Numbered from the stretch's first letter, positions 24,086 through 34,058 are shown. The stretch: DNA of 64,000 nt from Chachezhania sediminis (GCF_009765275.1 NZ_VOPH01000003.1:186001-250000), one strand, 5' to 3'. Numbers and translations are program-made. Notes: generated by a model not told the origin, from the letters alone.

Positions 24086-25888
24086 TCAGCGCACCTGCAG
24101 CGCCTGCCAGCGGGGGTTGTCGTCGTCCAGCGTGCGCAGATGGCCCCAGCTGCCCCATGGCCCGGGCCGCGCCACGTCGCCATAGGGGTTGAAGAGCGTC
24201 CCGCCCAGGCTGATCCAGCCGTCGATCAGTTGCCGGTAGAGCGCGCCCATCTGCGGGGAATAGTTCAGGGCTTCCAGGAAGGCCGTAATCTCTGTGTTCC
24301 GGGCCAGATCGCCGGTGGCGACCGTGGCGGTGCCGGCGGCGTACATCACCGGCACCAGGTCGAAGCTGCGGGCCACCTGAACGTGATAGGGCAGGGTCTG
24401 GCCCAGAAGCAACGCCAGCGTGCCCTGAGCATCGCCGCGGACGGATCCGTCCAGGATGTCCTGTGCGGCCACGCCAATGGCATGGTCGAAACGGTGTCTG
24501 GCCACGTATTCGTCTTCGCCCTTTGCGATCAGGCCCTTGTCCCATGCGGCCTCGGTCGCCTTTCGGCGGCTGTCGTCCAGCCAGCGGGACAGACCAGGTT
24601 CCGCCTCGGGCCGGCCAAGGGCCTGCCCGAAGAAGCCGTTGATCGCATAGGCATCGAAGCGGGCGCCCAGCGGCGTTTCGCCGGGGTGATCGGCACGCCA
24701 GTAGGGCGGATCCATGACCAGCACCTCGATCCCCGGGCTGTCGGTCCGGGTGGAGATGACGGTCTTCAGCCGGGCGCGGTCGGGGCCGTCGAAGACCCCG
24801 GCCCAGATCTCGGCCATTTCGGCGGCGCGGACGGCATAGGCCTGCAGACCCAGTCCGGCCTCGCCCCAGCGGCGCTGACCCTCGGCCTCCGCCCAGGCGG
24901 ACTGGGCATAGGCGGGGTTCCAGACCTCGTTCGAGAATTCGACCCAGACGGTCATGTCAGTGGGGCTCAGGTCATGGACCAGCGCGGCGAAGCGGCGGAT
25001 ATAGGTATCGTCGGCTGCGTGGGGCATGGTGAACCAGGCATCGGCGCCGAGTTTGTCCGCCAGGGCCACCAGCAGTTCGGCCGGGACGCCCCGCAGGACA
25101 TAGCTGAAATCGCCGAGACGGGGCCTGTCGTCCCACGTGGCCTGCACGGAATCGTCGGTGGCCATCCAGTCGGCGAAGCGCAGAACGGAAAAGCGGTCCA
25201 GCCGGTCCAGCCAGTCGGGGTTGAAGATGCGGCCCTCGTCCAGCAGCGGTGCCCGGTCCTCGCGCACCACGCGGATGTTGCGGACCGGATCGCCGCGGCC
25301 GCGCCGGTCGGTGCGCTGGATGCGAATGTCGACGAAACCGGGGCCGGGAGCATAGCTGAAGGTGACGCTTTGGGGGCCATAGCGGATGTCGGTGGCCCGG
25401 CCCCCGACCTCGACGATGCCGTCGCCCGCGTAGGTCAGCCGGTAGCGGCCGGCCAGGCCGGTCGCGGTCGCGGGCATGTCGGTCAGGATCGCCGTGCCGA
25501 TCGAGGACAGGCCGGGCGGGATCGAAACGGGCCAGCCTTCGGCGTCGAGATAGCCGTTCACGGCCAGGTCGGCATAGTCGGCCCCGCCCCATTCCCGCGG
25601 GCGATGTCCGATCCAGGGGCGGGCGGTCTTCATCAGATCCAGGAACGGAGCCTCGGTCGACCAGTCGGCGATGCCCATCAGGTTGATCGCCATCGGACCG
25701 GGACCCTTGGCGGCCGGGTCCATCTCAAGATCCGGGGCTGGGGGCATGGGCAGGGGTGGCGGCGCCTGCGGGCGCCCGCCTTCGGCGCTGGCGGCGGTGC
25801 CCGGAAACGGGGCCGCTCCCAGCCCCAATCCCAGTCCCAGTCCCAGGGCGCAGAGGATGCCGGCCCGGACCGGCCGCGGGCCGGTCAT
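24086..25888 (-). CDS. Secreted glycoside-hydrolase-like protein
   Basis: About 600 residues. The signal peptide has an unusual Gly-Leu repeat core (GILCALGLGLGLGLGAAPF) encoded by a short tandem hexamer array. After a Pro-rich linker, INLMGIADWSTEAPFLDLMK opens a domain with an apparent TIM-barrel motif TVWVEFSNEVWNPAYAQS; an Asn-Glu pair at this place is the acid/base signature of clan-A glycosidases. FDAYAINGFFG and WISLGGTLFNPYGD follow. I recognise the type (annotated in other bacteria as cellulose-binding or hypothetical) but not a precise family. Start 25888 is preferred; ATG 25918 adds ten Arg-rich residues. No operon partner. Confidence 0.6.
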   Translation of the reverse strand: MTGPRPVRAGILCALGLGLGLGLGAAPFPGTAASAEGGRPQAPPPLPMPPAPDLEMDPAAKGPGPMAINLMGIADWSTEAPFLDLMKTARPWIGHRPREWGGADYADLAVNGYLDAEGWPVSIPPGLSSIGTAILTDMPATATGLAGRYRLTYAGDGIVEVGGRATDIRYGPQSVTFSYAPGPGFVDIRIQRTDRRGRGDPVRNIRVVREDRAPLLDEGRIFNPDWLDRLDRFSVLRFADWMATDDSVQATWDDRPRLGDFSYVLRGVPAELLVALADKLGADAWFTMPHAADDTYIRRFAALVHDLSPTDMTVWVEFSNEVWNPAYAQSAWAEAEGQRRWGEAGLGLQAYAVRAAEMAEIWAGVFDGPDRARLKTVISTRTDSPGIEVLVMDPPYWRADHPGETPLGARFDAYAINGFFGQALGRPEAEPGLSRWLDDSRRKATEAAWDKGLIAKGEDEYVARHRFDHAIGVAAQDILDGSVRGDAQGTLALLLGQTLPYHVQVARSFDLVPVMYAAGTATVATGDLARNTEITAFLEALNYSPQMGALYRQLIDGWISLGGTLFNPYGDVARPGPWGSWGHLRTLDDDNPRWQALQVR

Positions 25889-26078
25889 CCCGTGGCACCG
25901 GCGCGGCCGAGCGCGCATGGGGCAAAACGGGGCGGGACTTTGGCGGTCATGGGCATTTCCGGTCGGCTGGACGGGCGTCGGGCTGGCGTTCCGACGTTTG
26001 TAACGCCGCGGACCGCACCCTTCACCTGTGAATTGACCGAAGGCCCGTGCCGGGGCCCGATCCGGGCCGAACCGTGAC

Positions 26079-29000
26079 CTAGTAGTCCCGTTCGTAGAAA
26101 ATCCCCAGCGCGGTATTGCCGGTATTGTCCGCCCGTCCGCGCAGCGTGACGCTGTTGGTCAGGTCCAGGTTCAGGTCCAGTTCGGTATTGCCCTCGGCGT
26201 TCACGGTCACGTCCGTATAGACGTTGTTGGCGATATAGCCGCCCGTGGTCAGCGACCCGATCCCGCCGGAATTGCCGGTCCGGAGCGTGTCGACGCCGGT
26301 TTCTTCGCGCACCTTTTCCGTCACGCCGCCGCCGGTGATCCCGCCGGCCCGCGCCAGCGAGGCCGCCATCTGTGCCAGCCGCAGGGGCGAGATGTCCGAG
26401 AATTCGCTGCCGAAGACCAGCATCGCCAGCGCCTCGTCCCGCGGACGTTCGGGGACCGAGGTCACCGTGATCTCGGGCGAGTCGAGCGAGCCTTCGATGG
26501 TCAGCGTGGCCGAACCTTCGGAGGTGTTCGTGGTCGCTGCGAACTCGATATAGGGATCGAAGCTGCCCCGCAGCGAGACATTGCCCCGCGTCAGGCGCAG
26601 CGGCCGGCCCAGCACGTCGACCACGCCGCGGATCAGGCCGATCTGGCCCGACGGCACCATGTTCGCTGTGGTCCCGCCCACGTGCAGGGACCCGCCCAGT
26701 TCGGCATCGACGCCCCGGCCCCGCACGAAGACGCGGTTCGGCGCATTCAGGGTCACGTTCAGCCCGTAGACCACAGGCGGCCCTTCCGGCGCATTGGGAT
26801 CGCGCACCAGATTGGCGCGGACCAGGGTCTGCTGGACGGCGGCGCTTTGCCCGACATGGATGATGTCCGGGATCGGCGCCAGCGACAGGCCGCCCGTCGT
26901 GGCGCCCAGGTCGATATTCGTCTCGCCGAAATTCACGGTGCCGACGATCTGCGCCCCGCCCAGAAGCGGGCCGTTCACGCTGATCTGCCCGCTGGCAGAA
27001 CTTTCGACGTTCAGCTGATTGGTCAGGCCCAGTTCGTTCAGCAAGACCACGATCTGCGCATTGTAGGGCGCAGTCAGCGAGACCGGCCCGCGCACCGACA
27101 CCGACCCGCCCGCGCCCAGCGAGGCCGAGCTGGCCAGAACGGCAGAGCCGTTGGCGATGGTGATCGTGGCGCTGATGTCCTCGACCAGCTGGCCTGCCTC
27201 GGGGGCGGCGGCGCTGGCGCCGGAGGTGGTGATGGTGCCTGCCAGCGATTCGATCGCCGGTTTGCCGGCCAGGCGAAGCCGATAGCTGGCACGGCCGGCG
27301 ACCGAGTTCGGGCTGACGAAGATATTGGCGATGGCCAGCGGCAGTTCACCTTGCGTGGTGATGTCGGCCACGTTCCGGCCGACGTCATAGCTGCCCCGCA
27401 GGTCCGAGGTGATGCCGCCCGGCCCGGTCGTGTCGGCGTTGATCTGCCAGACATTGTTCTTCATGCTGGCCGTCCCCTTCGAGGCGACGGTGCCGGTGAA
27501 GTCCTGGATCAGCCGTTCGAAGCGGTTCAGCCGCGCATCATAGCTGATGTCGGCAGACATGTCCTGGTTCAGCGACCCGTCGACGCGCAGATAGGAATCG
27601 AAGGGGCTGGTCGCCGAAAGCCGGGTGGTCCAGCCGCCGGCGCGGGTCTGTTGCAGCGTCCCGTCCAGGTTGATCGGGCTCATGCTCGGGGGCAGCATTT
27701 CGCCCTTCAGCGACACGTTGCCCTTGACCTCGGCCTGGACCAGGCCGTCGGTGCCGGACTTGCCGTTCACGTGCAGCACGGCCCGTTCGGCGCCCGACAG
27801 GTGCGCTTCGGCCGCCCAGCCGCCGTCCGGCTTGGTCGCGGCATCGGCCTTGATCGCCACGGGGGCAAAGTCGCTGGGGATCATGCCGTCGATCGGCTGC
27901 ACGGCCCCGGTCAGCGACACGCTGGCGCCGTTGTCGGCGGAATGGTTCGCCACGAACGACAAGCGCCCGGCCTTGCCGCCCTGCAATTCGCCCTGCGCGG
28001 TGGCCACGCCGTCGCGGCGGCGGGCATTGGCGGACAGCGTCACCGGCTCCAGCTCGGGCGGGACGAGGCCGCTGCCGCTGGCCACCTGGCCGTTCAACTG
28101 TGCCTGCAGCAGGCCGTCGGCATCCATCGTCGCGGTCAGGTCGGCGACGCCGCCGGCATCGGCATCCAGGGTGACCTGGGCGTCCATGCTGCCGTCTTCG
28201 GCCCGGTTCGCGGTGCCCGACAGGGTCACCGGCGTCAGCGCGGCCGGCAGCTTGTCGTCCAGATAGGGCAGTTCGCCGCTCAGCTTCAGCGCGGCGGTGC
28301 CGGTTTCGGTCACCTGGCCGGTCAGCGTGGCCACCACGGCCCTGGCGGCGGCCACGGCCAGATCGGTCTGCCACACACCTTGCGGGTCGCGCTTCATCGT
28401 GCCGGCCAGCGTGGTGGGCGCGAAGTCGTCGGGCAGCAGCCCGGCCGAGGCGTCGACACGGCTGTCGAGCGTCAGGTCGGCATTGCCCAGGGTATCGACG
28501 GTGCCGTTCAGCCGCGCCGTCACGCCGTCGCCGGCGGTTATGGACAGATCGCCGTTCCAGTCGGCTGCGTTCGCCGCGGGGCGCGCGGCCTGGCCATCGA
28601 TCAGGATCGGGGTCAGGTCCTCGGGCAGCAGGCCCGGCAGCGCGCCGATCCGGCCATCGGCCGCGATCTGGGCCGCGCCCGTGGGCGGGACCTGCGCGGT
28701 CACCTTCAGGGTGCTGTCGTTCGGTGCGGTCAGGGTCAGGTCGCCGGTCCAGGCCTCGCGCTCCTGCTGGACATTGCCCGACAGGCTGACGGGGCCCGGG
28801 GCGGCCGGCAGGACGCGGCCCAGGTCATCCAGCGACGCGTCGATCTTCAGCTGGGTCGCGCCGGTCTGGATGACGCCGCTGGCGGATGTCGAAAAGCCCG
28901 TGCCGTCGAAGCTGAAGTTGCGAAGCCGCGTGCCGGTCGTGTCGCGTTCGACGGTGGCGTCCAGCGCGGCGCGGCCCTTCATCAGTTCCTTCAGCTCGGC

Positions 29001-30692
29001 AATGCCCACGTCCAGGTCGGTGGTCGTGGCCTTGACGGTCCCGCTGTACGAGGCGGCCATGGGGGCGGCGCTGCCGGTCACGGTCAGGGTCGCGGCGCCG
29101 TCCAGCGGCTGTCCGGCCAGCTTGGCAAAACGCGACAGGTCCGGCACGTCGACATCCGCCGTCCCGTCCAGCACCATGCCGCCGTTCTCGCTGGAGATCC
29201 CGACATTGCCCGTCAGGCCGTAATCGTCGATCTTCAGGTTCAGGTTCTGCAGCTGCACCGTCTTCTGGCCGCCGACCTCGAAATCGCCGGTCAGCTGGAC
29301 GGTGTCGCCTATGGCGATGTCCAGCGCCTCGTCGTTCAGGTCCAGCCCGGTCAGCGATGCCTCGATCGATCCGCGCAGCGGCTCTGCATCGGGATCCGGC
29401 GCCACGCCGGCGGCCGGGGCAGGGGCGCCCAGCGTGCCGTTGGCGCTGACCTCGATCTGGGCCAGCTTGATATCTTCGCGCGCGATCCCCGTGGCGGTGA
29501 TCTGGGCGGTCCATTTCTCGTCGTCGCCCAGCGCCACCGTCAGGTCGGCCCCGGCGATCGACAGGGGCGGCGAGCCCGCGGGCAGCACCACGCTGGAGCC
29601 ATCCTGCGGCGCGATCCGGCCCTTGGCCTGCAACTGGCTGAGCCGGCCATCGGTGGTGGCCAGCTGCGCCTGCAGGTTCAGCGACTGCGATGTGATCTCT
29701 GCTTCGCTGATCTTCAGGTTGCCGCCGGGCTGGTTCACGCCGGTGACGTGCAGCGCGGTGTCGGTGCCGAAGAAGGGCTGGTAGGGCTCAGCCAGCAGCG
29801 CGGTCAGGTCGCCGCCCAGATCCGCGACGAAGCCGATGCCGCGCTGGGTGCTGCCGGTCTGTTCGGTGGCCGATTCCCGCGAAAGCAGCACGGTGCCGCC
29901 CAGCCGCTGTTCGCCGTCGGTCGCCAGCGAGATGTCGGCCTTGAAATCCTCGACCGGGCCTTCGCCCTTGGCGGTCAGCGTGACCGAGGGTGCGCCGGGA
30001 ATGCTCATCGCGGTCGAGATCAGGCCGCCCGGTGCTTCGTCCAGGGAGATGTCGAGCGTGATCTGCTGGCCCTGCGGCACATAGGCCGCGATCAGCTTGG
30101 CCTTGTCGCCCTGCCGGTCCAGCCGGTCGGCCTTCATCTGCAAGCTTAGCCCGCCATCGGCCAGGGCAAAGCTGCCGTCCAGGTCCAGCGTCGCGGCGAC
30201 GCCCGCGACCGGTTGGGCCAGGGTCAGCTTCTGCGTGGCGATCTTGGCGATGTTCACCGCGACCGGCAGTTCCGGGATGGTGAAGGGCTGCGCCTCGGCG
30301 GTTGGAATCTCGGTCTCGGATTCCACCTCCCCGGGCAGGCGGGCCACGTTGATGCTTTCGGCCGACAGTTCGTTGACGGAAAAGCGACGCCGGACCAGCG
30401 CCAGCCGGTTCCAGTCCAGCACGACGTTTTCCAGCGTCAGCCAGACGCCGTCGTCGTCGGCCACCGTGATCCGCTGGATCGTGGCGTGGGAACTCAGCGC
30501 GCCGGAAAGCCCGATCACCCGGACGCTGCGGTTCTCGCCCGAGGCCAGGTTTTCCAGCATCCGCACCAGGAAGCCGCCGGCATCGTCGTCAGAGCCGGCG
30601 GTGCCGTCCGATTGCGCGCCGATGGGACCGGCGCCGACCCAGGTCAGCGAAACGACGCTGCAGACGAGAATGACACGAGAAACCTGCCGCAT
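26079..30692 (-). CDS. tamB: Translocation and assembly module subunit TamB
   Basis: A 1537-residue envelope protein anchored at the N-terminus (MRQVSRVILVCSVVSLTWVG) and spanning the periplasm as a long beta structure. The C-terminal DUF490/TamB domain has RGSFDPYIEFAATTN, LDSPEITVTSVPERPRDEAL and AMLVFGSEFSDISPLRLAQM, ending FYERDY. The middle holds at least seven imperfect repeats of about 60-65 residues, each opening with an hhP..hxPhxL-type motif. TamB works with TamA in outer-membrane protein assembly and inter-membrane lipid transport. Its ATG shares one base with the tamA stop (TGATG), so translation is coupled. Confidence 0.93.
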   Translation of the reverse strand: MRQVSRVILVCSVVSLTWVGAGPIGAQSDGTAGSDDDAGGFLVRMLENLASGENRSVRVIGLSGALSSHATIQRITVADDDGVWLTLENVVLDWNRLALVRRRFSVNELSAESINVARLPGEVESETEIPTAEAQPFTIPELPVAVNIAKIATQKLTLAQPVAGVAATLDLDGSFALADGGLSLQMKADRLDRQGDKAKLIAAYVPQGQQITLDISLDEAPGGLISTAMSIPGAPSVTLTAKGEGPVEDFKADISLATDGEQRLGGTVLLSRESATEQTGSTQRGIGFVADLGGDLTALLAEPYQPFFGTDTALHVTGVNQPGGNLKISEAEITSQSLNLQAQLATTDGRLSQLQAKGRIAPQDGSSVVLPAGSPPLSIAGADLTVALGDDEKWTAQITATGIAREDIKLAQIEVSANGTLGAPAPAAGVAPDPDAEPLRGSIEASLTGLDLNDEALDIAIGDTVQLTGDFEVGGQKTVQLQNLNLKIDDYGLTGNVGISSENGGMVLDGTADVDVPDLSRFAKLAGQPLDGAATLTVTGSAAPMAASYSGTVKATTTDLDVGIAELKELMKGRAALDATVERDTTGTRLRNFSFDGTGFSTSASGVIQTGATQLKIDASLDDLGRVLPAAPGPVSLSGNVQQEREAWTGDLTLTAPNDSTLKVTAQVPPTGAAQIAADGRIGALPGLLPEDLTPILIDGQAARPAANAADWNGDLSITAGDGVTARLNGTVDTLGNADLTLDSRVDASAGLLPDDFAPTTLAGTMKRDPQGVWQTDLAVAAARAVVATLTGQVTETGTAALKLSGELPYLDDKLPAALTPVTLSGTANRAEDGSMDAQVTLDADAGGVADLTATMDADGLLQAQLNGQVASGSGLVPPELEPVTLSANARRRDGVATAQGELQGGKAGRLSFVANHSADNGASVSLTGAVQPIDGMIPSDFAPVAIKADAATKPDGGWAAEAHLSGAERAVLHVNGKSGTDGLVQAEVKGNVSLKGEMLPPSMSPINLDGTLQQTRAGGWTTRLSATSPFDSYLRVDGSLNQDMSADISYDARLNRFERLIQDFTGTVASKGTASMKNNVWQINADTTGPGGITSDLRGSYDVGRNVADITTQGELPLAIANIFVSPNSVAGRASYRLRLAGKPAIESLAGTITTSGASAAAPEAGQLVEDISATITIANGSAVLASSASLGAGGSVSVRGPVSLTAPYNAQIVVLLNELGLTNQLNVESSASGQISVNGPLLGGAQIVGTVNFGETNIDLGATTGGLSLAPIPDIIHVGQSAAVQQTLVRANLVRDPNAPEGPPVVYGLNVTLNAPNRVFVRGRGVDAELGGSLHVGGTTANMVPSGQIGLIRGVVDVLGRPLRLTRGNVSLRGSFDPYIEFAATTNTSEGSATLTIEGSLDSPEITVTSVPERPRDEALAMLVFGSEFSDISPLRLAQMAASLARAGGITGGGVTEKVREETGVDTLRTGNSGGIGSLTTGGYIANNVYTDVTVNAEGNTELDLNLDLTNSVTLRGRADNTGNTALGIFYERDY
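27480..28830 (-). repeat. Tandem intragenic repeats in tamB
   Basis: Motifs LPAAPGPVSLSG, LLPEDLTPILIDG, LLPDDFAPTTLAG, LPAALTPVTLSG, LVPPELEPVTLSA, MIPSDFAPVAIKA and MLPPSMSPINLDG recur at roughly 185-200 base spacing. Each is followed by a W/A-rich beta segment and a DG/TG turn. They suggest a modular beta-groove grown by duplication. Boundaries are approximate. Confidence 0.65.
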
Positions 30693-32638
30693 CAGAATGC
30701 CTGCCCGATACCGATGTAGAACTGGATGCCGTTGCCGGTATCGCCATCGACGGGCCCGGCGATATCGAGCCTGAGCGGCCCGAAGCCGCCGATGTCATAG
30801 CGCACGCCCATGCCGGCGCCCGATTGCAGCGGAGAGTCTGTCTTGATGAAGGAATCCGACCCCACGACGCCCACGTCGTAGAAGCCCACCAGCCAGAGAG
30901 AGGTCGTGACCCGCGTCCGCAGTTCCAGCGAACCGCCATAGAACGACTTGCCGCCCGAGACGCCGCCATTCACCGGCACGCCCAGCGACTGGTAGGGCTG
31001 GCCCCGCACGGTGTCGGCCCCGCCCGAGAAGAACAGGTAGTCGGGCGTGATGTTGTCCAGGCTTGCGCCCATGATCGAACCGATCTGCATCCGCGCCGCA
31101 AAGACGATCCGGTCGTTGAAATACGGCCCGGTATAGCCGCGGAAGTCGACATAGTTGCGGATCCCGGCCCCGCTGCCCTTCATGTCATAGAAGGGCAGGA
31201 CCGTGGCATCCAGGAACATGCCGTTGGTCGGGTTGATCGGGTCGTTGCGCCGGTCGGATGTGGCGCGCATCGGCGCCGAGACCAGTTGGAAGGTGCGCTT
31301 GCCGAAGACGTCGCTGGCGCGGTTCACGCCGAATTCCAGGCCGACCTCGGTGGTCAGCGTCTTGCTCCACCGGCGCTGCACGCCGGCGCCCACAGCCGCC
31401 TTGGACAGGCTGTAATAGGTCTTGTTCTGGCGATCCAGAACGCCGGTGTAGAACACGCTGTCGTCGGGCCCCAGCCGCGCCGGTTCTTCCAGGCGGGTTG
31501 CCAGCGTGCCCTCGATATCCTCGGTGCCGCCGATATTGCTGATCCGGCCCTGGATGGTCAGCCTCTCGGCATTGCCGAAGAGGTTGCGGTGGGTCCAGCC
31601 CGCCGTCAGGTCCAGCCCCGTGCGCGAGGCGATCTCGGCACCGAAGCTGATGCGGCGCTTCTTGCGGTCATCCACGTCCAGCGTGAAATCCAGCGTGCCG
31701 TCCGGATTGGGGGTCTTTGCCTCGGTCAACGTCACCGAGTCGAAGGTGCCCGTGCGCCGCAGCCGGCCGGAGACGGTGCGCACGGCCTCGGGGCTGAAGG
31801 TCTGGCCGGACGGGAAGCCTGCGATCTTGCGGATCGCGCTTTCGTTCACCTGGGTCTGGCCGGTGACAGCCAGCCGGCCGAAGCGCAGTTTCGGACCCGT
31901 CGCCAGGTCGATCTCGGCGTCCAGCCGCGCGTCGCGGTGGTTGGCCACGATCTTTTCGTCCGTGATCTTGGCCTTGGCGTAGCCCAGATCGCGCCATCCC
32001 GAAACGCCGGCCGCCGCCGCATCGCGCACCACCCCGGTCGAGGCGGGCTGACCGGTGACAAAGCCTTCGGGCAGTTCGGTGCCGTCGGCCAGGGGGCTGA
32101 CCTCGGCCTTGCCCATCGTGAAGCGGGTTCCGGTAATGATCTCGATATCGATCGTCTTGACCGTGGCCGGCAGGTCCAGCGGCGGGATGTTGGCCGCCTC
32201 GCGCCCGTCCAGCCGGATGTGGATGACCGGGCCGAAATAGCCGGCATCGTACATGACCTGGACGAAGGTGCGGTAATCCGACAGCGCCGCCGCCGACAGT
32301 TCCTGGCCATTGGTGCGGCCGGTCTTGTCGAAGGTCACGACGGCCGACGATGCGCGGATGCGCTGGACGATCTCTTCCGGTGCGCCGGGCACGTTGACCG
32401 TCACGGTCGGCGTGTCGTGTTTCTGTTGTTGCTGCTGCTTCTGGGCCTTACGTGCGGCCCGCCGTTCCGCCCGGGTCTGCGGCGGGGCCGCGGCCTGGGT
32501 CTGTGTCGCCATGGCATCGGCGTTGCCCGCCGTTCCGGTCTGCGGAACGGCCGGTGTGGCGGCCAGGACCGCCATCGTATTCATGGCAATGATCGTCAGG
32601 GCGCTTCTTGCACCGCGTCCTCGATCGTGACGTGTCAT
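30692..32638 (-). CDS. tamA: Outer-membrane assembly protein TamA (Omp85 family)
   Basis: A 648-residue protein: signal region MTRHDRGRGARSALTIIAMN, a Gln-rich low-complexity linker (KAQKQQQQQKHD), POTRA repeats (about 75-310; IEIITGTRFTMGKAEVSPLA, FGRLAVTGQTQVNESAIRKI), and a 16-strand barrel with GAEIASRTGLDLTAGWTHRN and the C-terminal DIAGPVDGDTGNGIQFYIGI ending QAF, with aromatic terminal Phe. The Omp85 VRG-type loop motif is DTVRGQPYQS. The start at 32638 is preferred over 32734 because the extra codons are non-coding in character. Upstream of tamB in one operon. Confidence 0.9.
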   Translation of the reverse strand: MTRHDRGRGARSALTIIAMNTMAVLAATPAVPQTGTAGNADAMATQTQAAAPPQTRAERRAARKAQKQQQQQKHDTPTVTVNVPGAPEEIVQRIRASSAVVTFDKTGRTNGQELSAAALSDYRTFVQVMYDAGYFGPVIHIRLDGREAANIPPLDLPATVKTIDIEIITGTRFTMGKAEVSPLADGTELPEGFVTGQPASTGVVRDAAAAGVSGWRDLGYAKAKITDEKIVANHRDARLDAEIDLATGPKLRFGRLAVTGQTQVNESAIRKIAGFPSGQTFSPEAVRTVSGRLRRTGTFDSVTLTEAKTPNPDGTLDFTLDVDDRKKRRISFGAEIASRTGLDLTAGWTHRNLFGNAERLTIQGRISNIGGTEDIEGTLATRLEEPARLGPDDSVFYTGVLDRQNKTYYSLSKAAVGAGVQRRWSKTLTTEVGLEFGVNRASDVFGKRTFQLVSAPMRATSDRRNDPINPTNGMFLDATVLPFYDMKGSGAGIRNYVDFRGYTGPYFNDRIVFAARMQIGSIMGASLDNITPDYLFFSGGADTVRGQPYQSLGVPVNGGVSGGKSFYGGSLELRTRVTTSLWLVGFYDVGVVGSDSFIKTDSPLQSGAGMGVRYDIGGFGPLRLDIAGPVDGDTGNGIQFYIGIGQAF

Positions 32639-32734
32639 GGCAGCTTGGTCTTTCCACTCAGTAATGAAATCTTGGTATCGGCTGGGTCCGGGTCGCGCCA
32701 GATTAAACACAACCCTGCCGGGGACCCAGTGCAA

Positions 32735-32748
32735 AATGATGTATCATT
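32735..32748. promoter_or_regulatory. Palindrome AATGAT-GT-ATCATT upstream of tamA
   Basis: A 6-bp perfect inverted repeat with a two-base centre, 97 bases upstream of the tamA start, in otherwise GC-rich DNA. It could be an operator or part of the tamA promoter. No family can be named. Confidence 0.3.
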
Positions 32749-32810
32749 GCAATGGTAAGCGACGGGACGTCACAGGGCGCCCCTTATTACTCAAGCGCCG
32801 CCGGGGGTGG

Positions 32811-34058
32811 TCAGGATTTGCCGGCGACGTACCAGTGAACGATGGCCTGCCGGTCCGACGGCTCCAGGAAGGTGAGGTTGGCCGGCGGCATCGCCGTCGT
32901 GGCTCCGGCCTGCAGGAACACCTCGCGGGCATTGGTCAGAAGGTCGTCCTCGGTTTCCAGATAGACGCCCTTGGGGGCCATCCCCATGCCCTTGTAGGTG
33001 GGATTGCGGGAATGGCACATGCTGCAGCGTTCCTTGACCATGTTGTGCACGTCCTCGAACCCCGCGGCCTCGGCCAGGCGGGTATGGGCGGGGTTGCGCG
33101 CCTCGGCCGTGGTGGGGGCGGCCTTTGGCATCCAGGCGATGCCGGTCAGGGACAGCACGACGATCACGACGAACAGGAACGCGGTTACGCCCCAGGTCCA
33201 CCAGGGATAGCCCTTGCCGGCGTTGACGGTGTTGTGGAAGTGCCGGATCGACACGCCCATCAGGAACACCAGCCCCGCGATCACCCAGTTGAAGGGCGTG
33301 GCGAAGGCCATGGGATAGTGGTTCGACAGCATCATGAAGATGACCGGCAGGGTCAGATAGTTGTTGTGCGTCGACCGCAGCTTGGCGATGCGCCCGTATT
33401 CCGGGTCGGGCATGCGGCCCGCCTTCAGGTCCTTCACCACGATGGTCTGGTTCGGGATGATCACGAAGAACACGTTGGCGGTCATGATCGTGGCCGTGAA
33501 GGCGCCCAGGTGCAGGAAGGTCGCCCGGCCGGTGAAGATATGGGTATAGGCCCAGCCCAGCAGCACCAGCATGGCGAACAGGATCAGCATCAGTTCGGTC
33601 GGGTGATGCCCCAGCTTCGACTTGCACAGGGTGTCGTAGATCACCCAGCCCAGCACCAGCGACCCCGCCGATACGATGATCCCGCGCCAGGGCGCGATAT
33701 CGACCCGCGACGTGTCCACCAGGAAGATGTCGGCATTGGCCCAATAGACGACCGTCAGAAGGGCGAAGCCCGACAGCCAGGTGGCGTAGCTTTCCCATTT
33801 GAACCAGACCAAGTGGTCCGGCATCCGTTCGGGGGCCACCAGGTACTTTGTGATGTGATAGAAGCCGCCGCCGTGGACCTGCCACTCCTCGCCATATGCG
33901 CCCTTGGGCATGTCCGGTGCCGACTTCAGACCCAGATCCAAAGCGATGAAGTAGAACGAGGAACCGATCCAGGCGATCGCCGTGATGACATGCAGCCAGC
34001 GCAAGGCGAAGGCCAGCCAGTCCCAGGCGATGACCGAGAAAGTGGCATAATCGATCAT
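32811..34058 (-). CDS. puuD: Urate hydroxylase PuuD (membrane urate oxidase with cytochrome c domain)
   Basis: A 415-residue protein: eight or nine membrane helices (residues about 10-320; LRWLHVITAIAWIGSSFYFI, WAYTHIFTGRATFLHLGAFT, LTLPVIFMMLSNHYPMAFAT) followed by a periplasmic cytochrome c domain with haem motif CSMCH near 345 and an axial Met in TTAMPPANLTFL. PuuD oxidises urate to 5-hydroxyisourate and passes electrons to the respiratory chain. It is divergent from a LysR regulator and lies at the head of the purine-degradation block. Its length and order match the alphaproteobacterial PuuD family. Confidence 0.95.
   Translation of the reverse strand: MIDYATFSVIAWDWLAFALRWLHVITAIAWIGSSFYFIALDLGLKSAPDMPKGAYGEEWQVHGGGFYHITKYLVAPERMPDHLVWFKWESYATWLSGFALLTVVYWANADIFLVDTSRVDIAPWRGIIVSAGSLVLGWVIYDTLCKSKLGHHPTELMLILFAMLVLLGWAYTHIFTGRATFLHLGAFTATIMTANVFFVIIPNQTIVVKDLKAGRMPDPEYGRIAKLRSTHNNYLTLPVIFMMLSNHYPMAFATPFNWVIAGLVFLMGVSIRHFHNTVNAGKGYPWWTWGVTAFLFVVIVVLSLTGIAWMPKAAPTTAEARNPAHTRLAEAAGFEDVHNMVKERCSMCHSRNPTYKGMGMAPKGVYLETEDDLLTNAREVFLQAGATTAMPPANLTFLEPSDRQAIVHWYVAGKS

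Noticed and set aside
26682-30149. A 1155-codon open frame on the + strand opposite tamB
   Set aside because: It mirrors the tamB coding strand in GC-rich DNA and lacks domain motifs or a ribosome site. It reads as low-complexity Arg/Gly/Gln-rich sequence.
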